From: Diphasiastrum complanatum
Lineage: Eukaryota; Streptophyta; Lycopodiopsida; Lycopodiales; Lycopodiaceae
Reading direction: 5' to 3'
Assembly (NCBI GenBank): GCA_029204225.1
Contig: MU831827.1
Span: 38,698 to 102,697, forward strand
Length of the DNA stretch: 64,000 nucleotides
Shown: positions 1 through 12,899 of the stretch, piece after piece
How the letters are laid out: every line of letters begins with the position of its first letter
Position numbering within the stretch: position 1 is the first letter of the stretch
The notes under the pieces: model-generated
Database searches by the model: none
Told to the model about the DNA's origin: nothing
The model's input: only the letters and a program-made list of their open reading frames with translations
Made by a program: the position numbers and the translations under genes

Positions 1-147
1 GAGATCAATTAGACCTGCTGGATGAATCATTGAAAAATCGTATAGTTACCGAGCATCTGGTTCGATGGAAGGGAATACGGACGATGACGATTCTTGGGAA
101 CAGGAAGGAAGCTTAAGGAGAAACTTTCCTAGTTTTAAGTTTTGAAG
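1..147 (+). pseudogene. Gypsy (chromovirus) pol C-terminus with chromodomain, frameshifted
   Basis: This is the last ~45 codons of a Ty3/gypsy polyprotein entering from the left edge. One frame reads a chromodomain-like start (VTEHLVRWKG). A one-base frame change then gives DSWEQEGSLRRNFPSF and a TGA stop near 145-147. In this retroelement class the chromodomain at the end of integrase directs insertion to marked chromatin. The pattern LVRWKG followed by SWE and FP resembles the end of the second gypsy remnant at 3619-4044. A polypurine tract (161-173) and an LTR follow directly. The frameshift marks the copy as dead, and the rest lies outside the window. Confidence 0.75.
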
Positions 148-160
148 ATAGAACTTGAAT

Positions 161-173
161 AAGGGGGGAAGAA
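161..173 (+). other. Polypurine tract of gypsy element 1
   Basis: A purine run (AAGGGGGGAAGAA) lies just before TGTCATGCC, where the LTR begins. This is the expected plus-strand primer site of a gypsy element. Confidence 0.7.
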
Positions 174-1425
174 TGTCATGCCCATGACTGGTCTCAAGTA
201 GCATGTCCACACTTGGGACCGGTAGACCAACAACCCGTAAGTTAATTGTGACTATAAGGGAATTGGGGCCCTTATGTGTACATAATCATAATTAATGGTT
301 GTAGGCCTAAACACTTGATGGTGGATTTGTATGGGTCTATCAATGAGTCACTGAGGAACTGGATGATGTGGCTCAGATAGGCTGCAGAGGTGTCTAGTGA
401 GGTGTCACAGTGCACTACGAGTGGTGCAAGGGCCTTGGAGGGTAAGTATACCTATTGGGCTCTCACTAGTTGTTGGAGGGTTTGCGGATCCCAAGGAAAC
501 CCTAACCCTAGGTAATAAGTGAGAGGGATTTGGCACCTGCGTATGTAAGTCCAACCCAATGATCACATAGTTATTTGATTAATTAGAATGTTAATAAAAG
601 GACTTTAGGCCTTTTTGCGAAACTTTTAATGTCGCAGGGCCTAAATGTCAAGTTAGTGAATAAAGTTGGGTTTCCCTCCAATTTTGATGGTTCCCACACT
701 TTTTTAAATTTGAATAAAAAGAGAGGCAAGACTGGACCAATAGGATTCAAAGGCCAGGGTCCTCCTCTCTACTATAAAAAAGGACCAACTCAAGTTGTTC
801 CTCATGTCCATTTCCTCATTTCAATAAAGCAGATTGGTTCTCTTTAGAAATGGATTGATGAATGTCCTTGGTCTTCCTCTCTTCTCCTCCATTTCTCATG
901 CTTTCTTTGGATTTTGCTAATTGTTGGATCTGATCATTATTGGGATTGCTATTTCTTATGCTTTTTGTGAGAGAGAAAGGGAGAGAGAGAAGAGTAGGTT
1001 TCTATCATTGTTTTTGATTTAGGGTTAATGGAAGTAGGGTTAATGGATGTAGTGTTAATGCTTAGTGTTAATGGATGTTAGTGCTAGATCCTCCATTCAT
1101 GTTGAAATCTGAACTATACTATCGCTCTCATGGGAACGAACCTACGCGTGACAACTAACTCTGTCTCTTTGATGCTAGATTGACTAGATCTTGGATTCAG
1201 GTTAGGCAAGGGAAGAAACCCACTACACTAGTGTATGCTTGATAGCATGATCGGTGGCAGGATGTTGCTGGTGTGATGTCTCATTCCTCTCTGAATGATT
1301 GATCCATAGCTTGGGAGCTAGATCTATTCTATCTAGGTTTGGTTGGGTTGATCCACCATCAGGTTCCCTTGTGTTGCTTGTGATTGGCATGCTTAGAATA
1401 GGATCCTTGGATTGAGGACTTTATA
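174..1425 (+). repeat. 3' LTR of gypsy element 1 (about 1.25 kb)
   Basis: The LTR starts with TGTCATGCC just after the polypurine tract. Its end is placed near 1425 by alignment with the inverted, shortened LTR at 6495-6974, which matches its first ~300 bp and its last ~220 bp. A TATA-like ACTATAAAAAAG lies near 770 and an AATAAA near 822, as expected for the U3/R region. The start is well supported. The exact end is uncertain by a few bases. Confidence 0.7.
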
Positions 1426-2384
1426 CTTCAAATGTAGGAACTTCAAACTGTGTTCACTAGTTCCTTTGAGATGTAGAGGCTCAAATACTTCAATGAACAA
1501 TAATATAACATGTTCAAATGCCGACCAAAGGCTCAAATAGTTGGCACTTATAACTGCCTATGAGCTCGAACATTATCCTTAGTACAAGACAACCCATAGA
1601 TATTTCTTCAACAACATAAATAAGTGACAACTCCACCAAGTATTGAATCAATTAATAAAACCACTGACTTTCTAGCAGAATTGTCAATAAAATTGACCAT
1701 TATAAAATGCAGTGTATCACACATGAGCACTCGTCGATCATTTCGATGTTGATGACTTCGATGACTTAGACTTTGACTTCGGGGAATGTGAGCTTTGGTG
1801 ACTTTGCGAGTTGACTACAAGTGAGTACTTGCAGTTTCCTTCGGTTTGCCTTGGCTTCGTAATGGACGACTATTCGAATCCAGACAGATAGCGATGGCCA
1901 TGTGCCTTCCTAGTGCAGATGTGTCTTTTCTCTCAATTGACACTAATTACCAACTACTAGAAACTTACAGATTCGGATGTCAGACAAACAAACATTCGAC
2001 CATCAGACAAATATTTGATCTACCAAAGAAATGTTTGAGTTGACCATTCAACATTCACATTGATGTATGTGGCAGGAGACTGGCCATGTGTACAAGGCTG
2101 GACATAGGCCAGAATGTACGTCATCTTCCTAATGAAGTTTGAAGCCTGTCTTTAAGCTATTAAAGGATAACTTTTTGAAGAATTGGTGATGTGAAGTTCC
2201 CACCATATTAGTAAAACACCATAACTACTTTCTCTAGAATGTATGTTTATTTCCAGGTGGCAGAGGCAACGTTTCACACCAAACTCTCTCTACATGATAG
2301 CAAACCATTGGATACCTCACAAACATGACGTTTCAGATCTTCTGGGCGTTCTGCCTGCTACCTTAAGCATATATATAGCAGAGT
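1426..2384. other. Non-coding stretch, nothing recognised
   Basis: AT-rich sequence between the gypsy LTR and a copia scrap. I see no conserved coding segment, RNA gene or clear repeat. The only open stretch (1846-2043) has no recognisable domain. Confidence 0.4.
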
Positions 2385-2527
2385 CTTTATGACTTAAAGC
2401 AAGCACCAAGATCATGGTATTCAAGACTCAACAACTTTCTACTCTCAGTAGGATTTGTGCTTAGTGACTATGATCCTTCTATGTACTTAGAGTTTGATGC
2501 TAGTAATATTGTCATTCTTCTTTTTAC
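2385..2527 (+). pseudogene. Copia reverse transcriptase fragment
   Basis: One plus-strand frame reads a Ty1/copia RT piece: SLYDLKQAPRSWYSRL, then LSVGFVLSDYDPSMYLEF, then NIVILL. In intact elements such as copia C this lies just before the YVDD catalytic box. Both ends are abrupt, with no LTR, primer site or further pol. It is an isolated insertion or a filler piece from repair. Confidence 0.75.
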
Positions 2528-2899
2528 AAGTAGAGGTTAGGAGGTCCTCCAAATCCAAGGTAGAGCCTCCAAATGTCTTCCAAGCAACCTGCAAGCTTCA
2601 AGATGCTTCCCAACTCCAAGCTAGGATGCCTCCACCTGCAAGTAAGGATCTGCAAGCCTCCAAGAATCTCTCCTCCACCTGTGTCCCTACTCTTTGAACA
2701 CAAAGATAGATAACACGCTGGCCTCAAGTATTCACCACCCAACCATAGCTAGATCCAAGCTCCAAGCAAGACCAATCTAGCACCCCCTTGCTAACCATAA
2801 ACAAATCACAAGCATACCACAACACTCCATAGCATACTCAAGATCCAAACCCTACTTATGTCCCATACCATAAGCAAGATCCAAACCTCAAGCATACTA

Positions 2900-3602
2900 C
2901 CACAAGAAAGCACTCTACACACTAGTAGCAACACTAGAGCATAAGCCAAGCAAACAAGAGAGATCTCCCCTCCACAATGGGCGCCCTACTACTCTCATAT
3001 AGATGGCCCATGGACCCCCTAATGCACTATGGAGTTCCATGCTCATCCAATGAGAGAGAGAGAAGCCTAGGAGAGTTAAAGAATCTCCAAGAGCCTCCAT
3101 AGGCTTATGGAATGTCAGGAGACTCCTTCCATAACCTATGACTCTTTGAATGCCTTTCTTGTGGGAGTTGGGGACTCAATGGACACTTTAGAAGGGCGCT
3201 CTCCTACTAGGTCCCATTGCCCAAGTTGTGCAAGTATACTTTGGTCCTAGACCAATAAAGTGATATGGTTCAAGGTTGAGGCCCAAGGTTTAGAAAAATA
3301 GTTATCCAATGACTTTCTAACACCTCACTAGGTTCCATACCTCCATCCAAGGCATAGACACCTACCTGCCCTTAATCAAGGACACTAGTACCTTAATCTA
3401 AGGCACCTACCCTTAATAGTAAGGGTACCCCTTATCCAAGGGTCACGTGACCACCCCATACCTCCAACTAAGGTATAGTCACTTGCCTGTCCTTATCCAA
3501 GGGCACATACCCTTAATCCTAAGGGTACCTTGCCATATAGCCTCCAACACTAAATGGACTATTAGGGGTCTGAAGTACTGCTAGTTACATAGGTATGTAA
3601 CA
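2900..3602 (-). repeat. Probable 3' LTR of gypsy element 2 (left limit unknown)
   Basis: On the minus strand, pol ends at 3619, a purine-rich tract (AGGGGGAAGGA, about 3603-3613) follows, and TGTTACATACC begins at 3602 as an LTR start. Inside, 3310-3550 holds two imperfect copies of a ~130-bp unit built on AAGGGTA/CCTTAA words. I found no second LTR copy in the window, so the far end is a guess. Confidence 0.4.
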
Positions 3603-3618
3603 TTCCTTCCCCCTAAAC

Positions 3619-5127
3619 TTAAATTTTTCCTTGTAGGGAAAAAATTGGAAAATTCTTTTGGAGATCAGCATCCTTTTCCCAGGTATTCTCCTCTTCTGAT
3701 TTGCCCCTCCACCTGACTAAAAATTCCCGAAGCAGTCTACTCCGTAGAGTTCTCTGCCGGCTATTAACAATCGCCTCGGGTTCAGGTGGTCCACTCATGG
3801 ACTCATCACGAAGAAGTTCCACTAGATCTTCCATAGGGACTAGGGTCTCCCCAACCCCCAACGAGAGTTTCAACTTACTAACGTGGAAAACAGGATGAAT
3901 TCCAACATTAGTTGGAAGTTCTAGTTTGTATGCGACCTTGTTTATCACTTGGATAACCTTAAAAGGATCGCAATACCTAGGTGCCAACTTTGCACACTTA
4001 ATAGTTTTCAAGCCCCTAGAGTGACTAGGGACTCTCAAAAACACCTAGTCGTTGACCATGAATACCTTGTGCTTCTGAGATAGATCAGCATAGTGCCTTG
4101 CCCTGTCCTGGGCACTTCTTATGCTATCTTTAGCCAGCTGTAACATTTCTTGCATATCCGTAAGGAAATCAGCTGCAGCTTGCACCCGTAGGTTTTTCAT
4201 GCCAACACTAATTGGTGATCGAGGTTGAAAACCATACATAAGCATGAAAGGGCTGAATCTGGTTGCTGAATGTTTTGCACTGTTATATGCAAATTTCACC
4301 AGTGGAAGGTACTGTTCCCAATCAGATTGCCGATGGCCCACATATGCTCGAAGCATATCCTCCATCGTCTAATTGGTCCTTTCCGTTTGACCGTCTGATT
4401 CCGGATGATCTGTAGAACTTAAACTTAAAGTTGTTTCCAACTTTTCAAATACTGCTTGCCAAAAATTCCCAGTGAATTTTGGGTCATGGTCACTGACAAT
4501 ATCGCAAGGCAGCCCGTACAGTCGAAAAAGCTTCTCAACAAACAGTTGAGCTAGTTCTGAAGCTTTAACAGTAGTTTTCGTTGGGATAAATTGAGCAAAC
4601 TTCGTAAGTCTGTCAACAATGACCCAAACCGAATCGTGGCCCTTCCCTGTACGTGGAAGCCCGACCACAAAATCCATAGATATACTTTCCCACTTTTTGG
4701 TAGGAATATCTAAAGGATGTAATAGGCCACTAGCTTTTAGCCTCTCTGCTTTATTTAACTGGCACTTAGTACATTTAAGTACATAGGCCTCTACCTGAAT
4801 TTTCATCTTAGGCCACCAAAATTGCCTTCGAACTAAGTCAAGTGTTCTTTGTATACCCGGATGTCCTGCGCATGGACTATCATGACACTCATGCAAGATT
4901 TGGGCCCTTACAGTGTCATTCTTCGGTACACACACCTTTCCTTTACGAAACAAAATCCTGTTTTGAATTAGGAAATCCGTTTCAGTCTTTCCCTGATTCG
5001 AGGAATCTTGCAACCCTGAATCGACCCCCGAAAGTACTTGTTGCCAATACTTTCCAAAAAAAGGATCGGACTCATGTAGTCCTTGAAGAGACTGAAACAA
5101 CTCCAGTTCTATAACAGTAAAGCACAA
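3619..5127 (-). pseudogene. Gypsy element 2 integrase plus chromodomain, two nonsense codons
   Basis: One minus-strand frame runs from 5127 to 3619 with only two internal TAG stops (4369-4371 and 4045-4047). In order it shows an HHCC zinc-binding region (HECHDSPCAGHPG, then CTKCQ), an integrase core with aspartates in SMDFV and VSDHDPKF and the late NPES-like motif altered to DHPESDGQTERTN, the integrase C-terminal part (WEQYLPLVKFAYN), and a chromodomain (REFLVRWRGKSEEENTW). This is a chromovirus-type gypsy pol. Reverse transcriptase, protease and gag are missing: the frame stops at 5127 against unrelated sequence. The stops and the 5' loss make it non-functional. Confidence 0.9.
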
Positions 5128-6290
5128 CTGATTAATAACCGGTAACCGTGTGATGGACTCAAGGCCGCATGAAGCATGACATCATCGGCATCACCACCAC
5201 AATAAGAGTCATCGTTGAGGCGAGTCCTCCTACGATCTCTCTTTTCCCTGTTGAGTTGTTGGGAAGAGGCACTGGCATTATAGTGTGCGGGGGTGGGTCG
5301 ACTCATGCCAAATAGACCCTCATGAAAGTGGGGAACACCTCGGTCAGAGGGTTGTGGGGAATGGATCTCCTCAAAACGAGAAGATGTGGACAACCTACCT
5401 GAACTTCGTGCATCCCAACAAGCTCGTAGTCTCTCCATGATCCTACGCCTACACGCAAGGGGGACATCCCATCCATATAACTGAGGAACTCATCGTCACT
5501 CATGGATGAAAAACGGGATGACCAGCGACTGCAGCCAGATCCGTGACTTGGAGATGTGTCATGAGACATTGAGGATACGATTGGGATAATCTCTGCAAGC
5601 AACAAAAGATATTTTTAGAAAATACAACCATATAGAGTTAATGAGTGCAAGAAATAAACTCAAATAAATGAGTTAAGGGTTTAGGGTCGAACAAAAAAAG
5701 TGACTCTTTGCATTCAACCATAGATGAATAAATTATAGTACACCACAATAATCACACGTTAACCACAATAATTACACTTTATAATAAATAAGTTAAACAT
5801 TTGTACATGGTTTAGGGACAAATACAATTCAATTACATAACTAGTCAAGGTTCAAGATTATATAAAAAACTAGCTGCATCGAAAGATGGTTGGCAAATGT
5901 ACGAATAAAAATGATAGATGTAAAAATATGTACACGTGTTTGTAAACATGGAAAAGCTAGCTATAGAGCCACAACACTAGCTAGATTTATCTAATTCCTC
6001 CTCATCATCTCTGTCATGTGGAGCGTGTTCTTCCTGCATGCACAAGACACATGAATTAGGCTTCCAAAGAATTGTATGGGAGTGGGAGAGAATATCAAGT
6101 TTAAAGATCATAAAATGGATTTGATGTTGTATCTGAGGAGCAGCATCCTAGTTTATACGCATGCCCTGCCTCTCCAATATTGCCTGCATATTGTGGGCAT
6201 ACGCAAATGGCATACTCGTCATGTGTGGGAGAACGCCCCCATGGCGGACCGCTGCACAAGCATTCCAAATTATGATCATATAAAGAGAGC
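5128..6290 (-). other. Unrecognised exon-like minus-strand segments
   Basis: Less AT-rich than its surroundings. On the minus strand an acceptor-like TTGCTTGCAG at ~5592-5601 precedes an open stretch reading SMSHDTSPSHGSGCSRWSS and then MSDDEFLSYMDGMSPLRVG, followed by a donor-like CAG|GTAGGT near 5394. A second open piece follows (RFEEIHSPQPSDRGVPHFH, then REKRDRRRTRLNDDSY). Further upstream, near 6160-6250, a third piece reads HMTSMPFAYAHNMQAILERQ. They could be exons of a decayed gene, perhaps from a transposon. I do not recognise a domain and assign no function. Confidence 0.25.
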
Positions 6291-6329
6291 ATTTTATTCC
6301 AACGTGTCTTACGATAATCAAGATACTAT

Positions 6330-8958
<2,629 letters not shown>

Positions 8959-8965
8959 TGTCTCA

Positions 8966-9796
8966 ATGCATTCAATTAGTTTGTTTTATGTATTGTTGAT
9001 GATTTCTAATTTTGTGTTCCATACCATTGGCAACTGTCAAGGTGCACCGATGCAGATGGCAAGTTCACGTTCCTCATCTTCAGATCAGGAGACAGGACAA
9101 TCACATATTGGATCAGAGGCTTGGTTACACCAGAAAATACCATGCCCATGTACACGATTTAAGTATGCACTACGACGAGAGCGACGTACCACTATATCAC
9201 ACGTTCACATGTATGGAAAGATTGAGAGATAGTCATTATTTGTGCGGACGGAAGTCGATTCTTCAGTGAGTTTTAATTTGCAATGCACTTTGTATTAAAC
9301 ATAATTGCACGACGCTCATTTTCCATGTATGTTGTTTGGCACCCTTTTTGATTGGAAGAATATTATGTTATTCTTGACTGTTGTTGCACTTGTATTGTGT
9401 AGAACGATGACTCACACTCACATGACTATCGAAGAATTTAACTAGATGTTGCCATGCAATCCGCAAGATTCAGATGTGCAAGCGCACGAGAGCCACCACT
9501 TTCCTCACATACACCACCCGTGGACTTGGACGAAGATATGTCCCGAGGAGACACAGTACATGAGAATGTCTCATTCACAGCGCATGATCACGAGGGGTGA
9601 CATGGATGACATGATGGATGCATTCTTCACAAACCCACCCGAGGCCACATTGACAAGGGAAGAAGAGGTGATGCATGGCTTGGCCTCCACTCCTTTTTAC
9701 GAGGGTGTACAAATGTCAAAGTTTTGAGCTTGTTTGCTACTTTTGAACTTGCAAACTATGGGTGGTCGGATGCGAGCGTCACGGAGTTGTTTGTGT
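8966..9796 (+). pseudogene. TNP2 transposase N-terminal fragment
   Basis: Two broken open stretches resemble the start of TNP2-class CACTA transposases. The first has the Cys-rich motif PCPCTRF and an RRERRTTISHVHMYG segment. The second has GDMDDMMDAFF and later LASTPFYEGV followed, after a stop and frame change at ~9725, by GWSDASVTELF. In family members these read as a zinc-binding N-terminus and the TPL(Y/F)xG and GWSDxSxTELL regions. A donor-like TTTGT|GTAAGC follows at ~9796. The catalytic DDE core is absent. Stops and frame changes make it non-functional. Confidence 0.6.
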
Positions 9797-9939
9797 AAGC
9801 TTGCTAGCTTTATGTGTGTTATAGACAAATTGCTCTCATCTCATTCTTGTGGTTTACATTAGTGGTTTAGAGTTTGTGAGGCATATTATGTTTTGTAAAT
9901 GTGTAATACACTTTGTTTGAAAAGAAATAATACGTCTAA

Positions 9940-10062
9940 AATTTTCAACTTTTGCAAAAGAAATAACATAAGTTGGTTTCAAGGAAAAGAGCTGCAAGAG
10001 AGATCGAGAATATTATTGATAGGATAAATCACATGAATATTGATTTTTGATCCTCATTATGT
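9940..10062 (+). pseudogene. Fragment of the SET-domain gene's first visible exon
   Basis: This stretch matches the minus-strand sequence at about 47150-47270 from just before an acceptor-like site through ~30 codons (SRKRAAREIENIIDRINHMN). It then meets TGA and loses similarity at ~10060. It lies in the same orientation as the TNP2 fragment and only ~160 bp after that fragment's donor-like site. So TNP2 N-terminal and SET-gene sequence are neighbours here as well as in CACTA-2. Confidence 0.7.
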
Positions 10063-10336
10063 GACAAAAATTAACAGAATAGTCTTTGTACATTTAGTGC
10101 ATTTGCAACTTTCATTTGTGATGTAGTGGTGTCTGGGCTTTCCAAAGGGCAATATACTATATCACATCCTTAACCAAATCGGAGTACACCACTATTACAA
10201 ATAAAAAATTATGAAATAAATCAATATACATACATGTGATGGATCAACAGGTGCTCTATGTCGACTTGTGGAAGGGCTTGAAGATGAACCAGTCAATAGT
10301 TGTTCATTGAACTTTAATCTTGCTTGCTCTTTTTGA

Positions 10337-11150
10337 AGGAAGCGAGGAGGGAGGAAGTGATGATGAGTAGAACTTTAAATTTGAATGTAAGGCCTTGTAG
10401 AAGGCAATGGATGAAGGGGGAATTCATTCTCTCATCAATGTACTCTTTTTGAGATCAATATAATGTTTTGCCACTACGTCATTCTTGCAAAAATGTTGAA
10501 TGCATATCTTTTTACTTCATGAATGCATATGTATAGTCTATTGAATGCAAATATATCTATTGATGAATTCAATGCAATGTATAGTCTATTGAATGCAAAT
10601 GCATCTATTGATGAATTCAATGCAATGTATCTATTTTAGCACATGATTTGCATGCTAGAATGCACAATGGTAATGGAAAGCACAATGGAAAGTAATGGAA
10701 ACCACAATACAATGCATCAATAGATAACACATTAAGCTATTCACTAAATATCAAATGAACCAAGATAAATGTGAATTTACCTTTACTAGTGTATCTCTAT
10801 TGTTTTGCAATCTTTTCGTTTCCATTTGCATGCACTTGATCTTTCAATACTTTGCAATAAAAGCTCTTTTATATTTCTCATATCCAAGCCTACATCACAA
10901 AAAAAAAGATCTTGAAACTTATACTAAAGGATTATGATCACAAAGCAAATACAACTAACATCCATCAATGGACTAAAAATACAAAACGCTATCAATGTTC
11001 ATCAAAAAACTATCCATATTCTCACTCACATTCATCCCCATCTCATCCTTACTCCCATATCTTTTTCTCTCTCTCACACAAAAGACAAAAGAAGTCGACA
11101 TCTAGTTTAGGAGCAAACTACATTTTAGTTCACGTGCCAAATTTTTATTT
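10337..11150 (+). other. ORF1 3' end and downstream flank of CACTA-1
   Basis: Starting with EGSEEGGSDDE and TAG (10368-10370), this ~800-bp segment matches the end of ORF1 and its 3' flank at 50490-51240. Shared landmarks are AATGTAAGGCCTTGTAGAAG, repeated AATGCAATGTATAGTCTATT words and a CTCTCTCACACA stretch. It has little coding potential and is the shared 3' region of the family. Confidence 0.7.
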
Positions 11151-11159
11151 GGTCAAAAT

Positions 11160-11640
11160 AATTTGCGTGGACTATCCACGCGTGGATAATCCACAAAAAA
11201 ATTTAGAGAGTTGGATGTGTGGATACCTCGTGGATATAAAAGAAAATTTATCCATGGCCCCAACTCTTTGGAGTTTATGTGGATAAAATTTTTTTGCGTG
11301 GAACATCCATGCGTGCATAATTTGCCACGCGATATCCACACGAAAGCCGAGTCTAAATTGTTTTGCATCTTACTATGGCATGGATAATCCACGCGTGGAT
11401 AGTCCAGACAAAAAAACAATTCCCCTCCTCGGGATCGATCGTCGGAGGTTACGCCGGTGGCTAGTCGTCAGAGTTGGTGTGAAAGATCCACGTGTGGATT
11501 ATCCATGTGATTTGAATTGCACGGTCTCTGGTGAATTATGGACAATTATTGCCAGAAATGATATCCGCGTGGAACATCCACGGGTGGAAAATCCACGTGT
11601 ATATCCACTCCAATCCACGACTATATCTACGTAAATTGTT
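11160..11640. repeat. Subterminal palindrome cluster of CACTA-1 (right end)
   Basis: About a dozen near-copies of a palindromic word of the type GCGTGGATAATCCACGC occur in both phases, for example at 11164-11193, 11380-11403, 11488-11504 and 11569-11601. Because the word is its own reverse complement, both strands appear open and encode repeated PRVDYP/NPRVD peptides, which are not real proteins. In CACTA elements subterminal repeats bind the transposase-partner protein, and that role is inferred here. Confidence 0.7.
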
Positions 11641-11695
11641 TTTGGCCGCGCGACCTCCTTTGTATTGTGCATGGATATTTGCTTCTTGTGTTCGT

Positions 11696-12221
11696 ATGAT
11701 TATGGTTGAGAAACCACCATTAATTGATGTCCAGGTGGTTACTCGCCATAAAGACAAAGGGAAGGTAGTGAGGCAAGATGCCTATGAGGACGATGTGGGG
11801 CCAAGTACTAGCCAAATATCTAATACAGATGTCGGTCAGACGACTAGAGTCATGCATGAAGTGCTGACTCAACTACAACAGTCTCAAGGAACTAATTTCT
11901 CTCAAGAATTAGTTGACATTGTTGCTGATCAAATTAAAAATTTTGTCAACAATTATAAATTTCAGGTGACAATTGGTCAACTGATCCAGATTGCACCTTA
12001 TTTGGTGAAATATATCCGTGCCAAGATGCTTGGGTGTAAGTTACTGAAAGGAGTACCTTCAGCAGCGGTTAACACCATTGTGCAATCCACTGAACAGGAC
12101 ATTGTTCTGACATTGGAGATTAACATTCAAGACATAGATATCCGAGGCGTCTAGATCGATAGAGGAGCAAGTGTCAATATAATTTATGAGGACACGTACA
12201 AGATATTTACAATATACCCTC
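11696..12221 (+). pseudogene. Gypsy D gag/protease fragment (left part)
   Basis: An open stretch from just after the CACTA-1 end reads a gag-like acidic region (MHEVLTQLQQSQGTNFSQEL, then KFQVTIGQLIQIAPYLVKYI) and stops at 12152-12154. The same frame continues directly into an aspartic-protease-like IDRGASVNII, where the usual Ser after Asp is Arg. This is the gag-protease junction of a Ty3/gypsy element. It is cut at 12221 by copia A and resumes at 19081. The stop and the protease substitution show decay. Confidence 0.65.
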
Positions 12222-12226
12222 ACAAA

Positions 12227-12894
12227 TGTCGCAAAACTATCGCAAAATTTTCATGAATTCTATTCTATTCGCATTCATTTGATTTTTTTTTTTGCGGAAG
12301 TACTTCAAGATTCTAAGCAAGCGACGACAGATCACAAAACGCAAAAATTCAAGCAATCAAGATGATGAGAACAATGAAAATGGAGAAGAGAGCAATTGTT
12401 TTATCAGTTTCAGAGTTTAGAGTGAGTTGGTCAGTGTCTCACTTGTTGGCGACCTGACGCTCAGCTCGATCGATGTGTTCTGCTCGTTGGCAGACTTTCA
12501 TGCACAACTATAATCTCTATTTTTTGTCTCTCTGTTTTCTTCCTCCATTCTATCTCGTGTTGATCCAGAATGTATATTTATATCCACTGTGTGGAGTTTA
12601 CAAGAGAGTTAAAACAAAGTATTACAAGACAAGTCTACGCTAATCAACTAGTTAGTTATTCTCTGCTATTGCTGACTCTTTCAGATGAGCGTGAGGTACA
12701 AGATTCCACGCTCGTCGAGCTGCCACCTAGCAGCGCGAATTGTTTTCTTTTGCTTCGTGTCTCTTCGTTTCATTTCGTGGTCATCAGGGTCGAATTTTGA
12801 ATACTTTTCTTTCGACCTTTGGGGTATGTTCGCCCTTCGCCTTTCATTTTGTTTCGCTTCGTGACAAAGTTGCAGGAGTTCACAATTTTTGACA
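12227..12894 (-). repeat. 3' LTR of copia A
   Basis: 668-bp LTR bounded by TG and CA. It shares long blocks with 18441-19075, such as TGTGGAGTTTACAAGAGAG and AGCAGCGCGAATTG. On the minus strand a purine tract (CAAGAGGAAG) sits just before its start. TATA-like and CT-rich promoter-like stretches lie inside. Confidence 0.85.
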
Positions 12895-12899
12895 CTTCC

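Larger units (their letters stand above)
8960..11693 (+). mobile_element. CACTA-1: decayed CACTA-like element (left end not found)
   Basis: From left to right it holds TNP2 N-terminal sequence, the start of a SET-domain exon, the last codons and 3' flank of ORF1, and a subterminal region with many GCGTGGATAATCCACGC-like palindromes. Its right end (~11693) is placed by homology to the right end of CACTA-2: both finish with a GTGGATATTTGCT-containing tail ending in GTGTTC. Immediately beyond lies gypsy D gag sequence, so it inserted into, or is joined to, that gag. The left terminus could not be located. Confidence 0.6.

Noticed and set aside
11153-11634. Open frames with repeated PRVDYP / NPRVD peptides, also near 42032-42457, 48384-48603 and 51641-51829
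   Set aside because: They are translations of the palindromic subterminal repeats. The same peptides appear on both strands and in several frames, so they are not a protein family.
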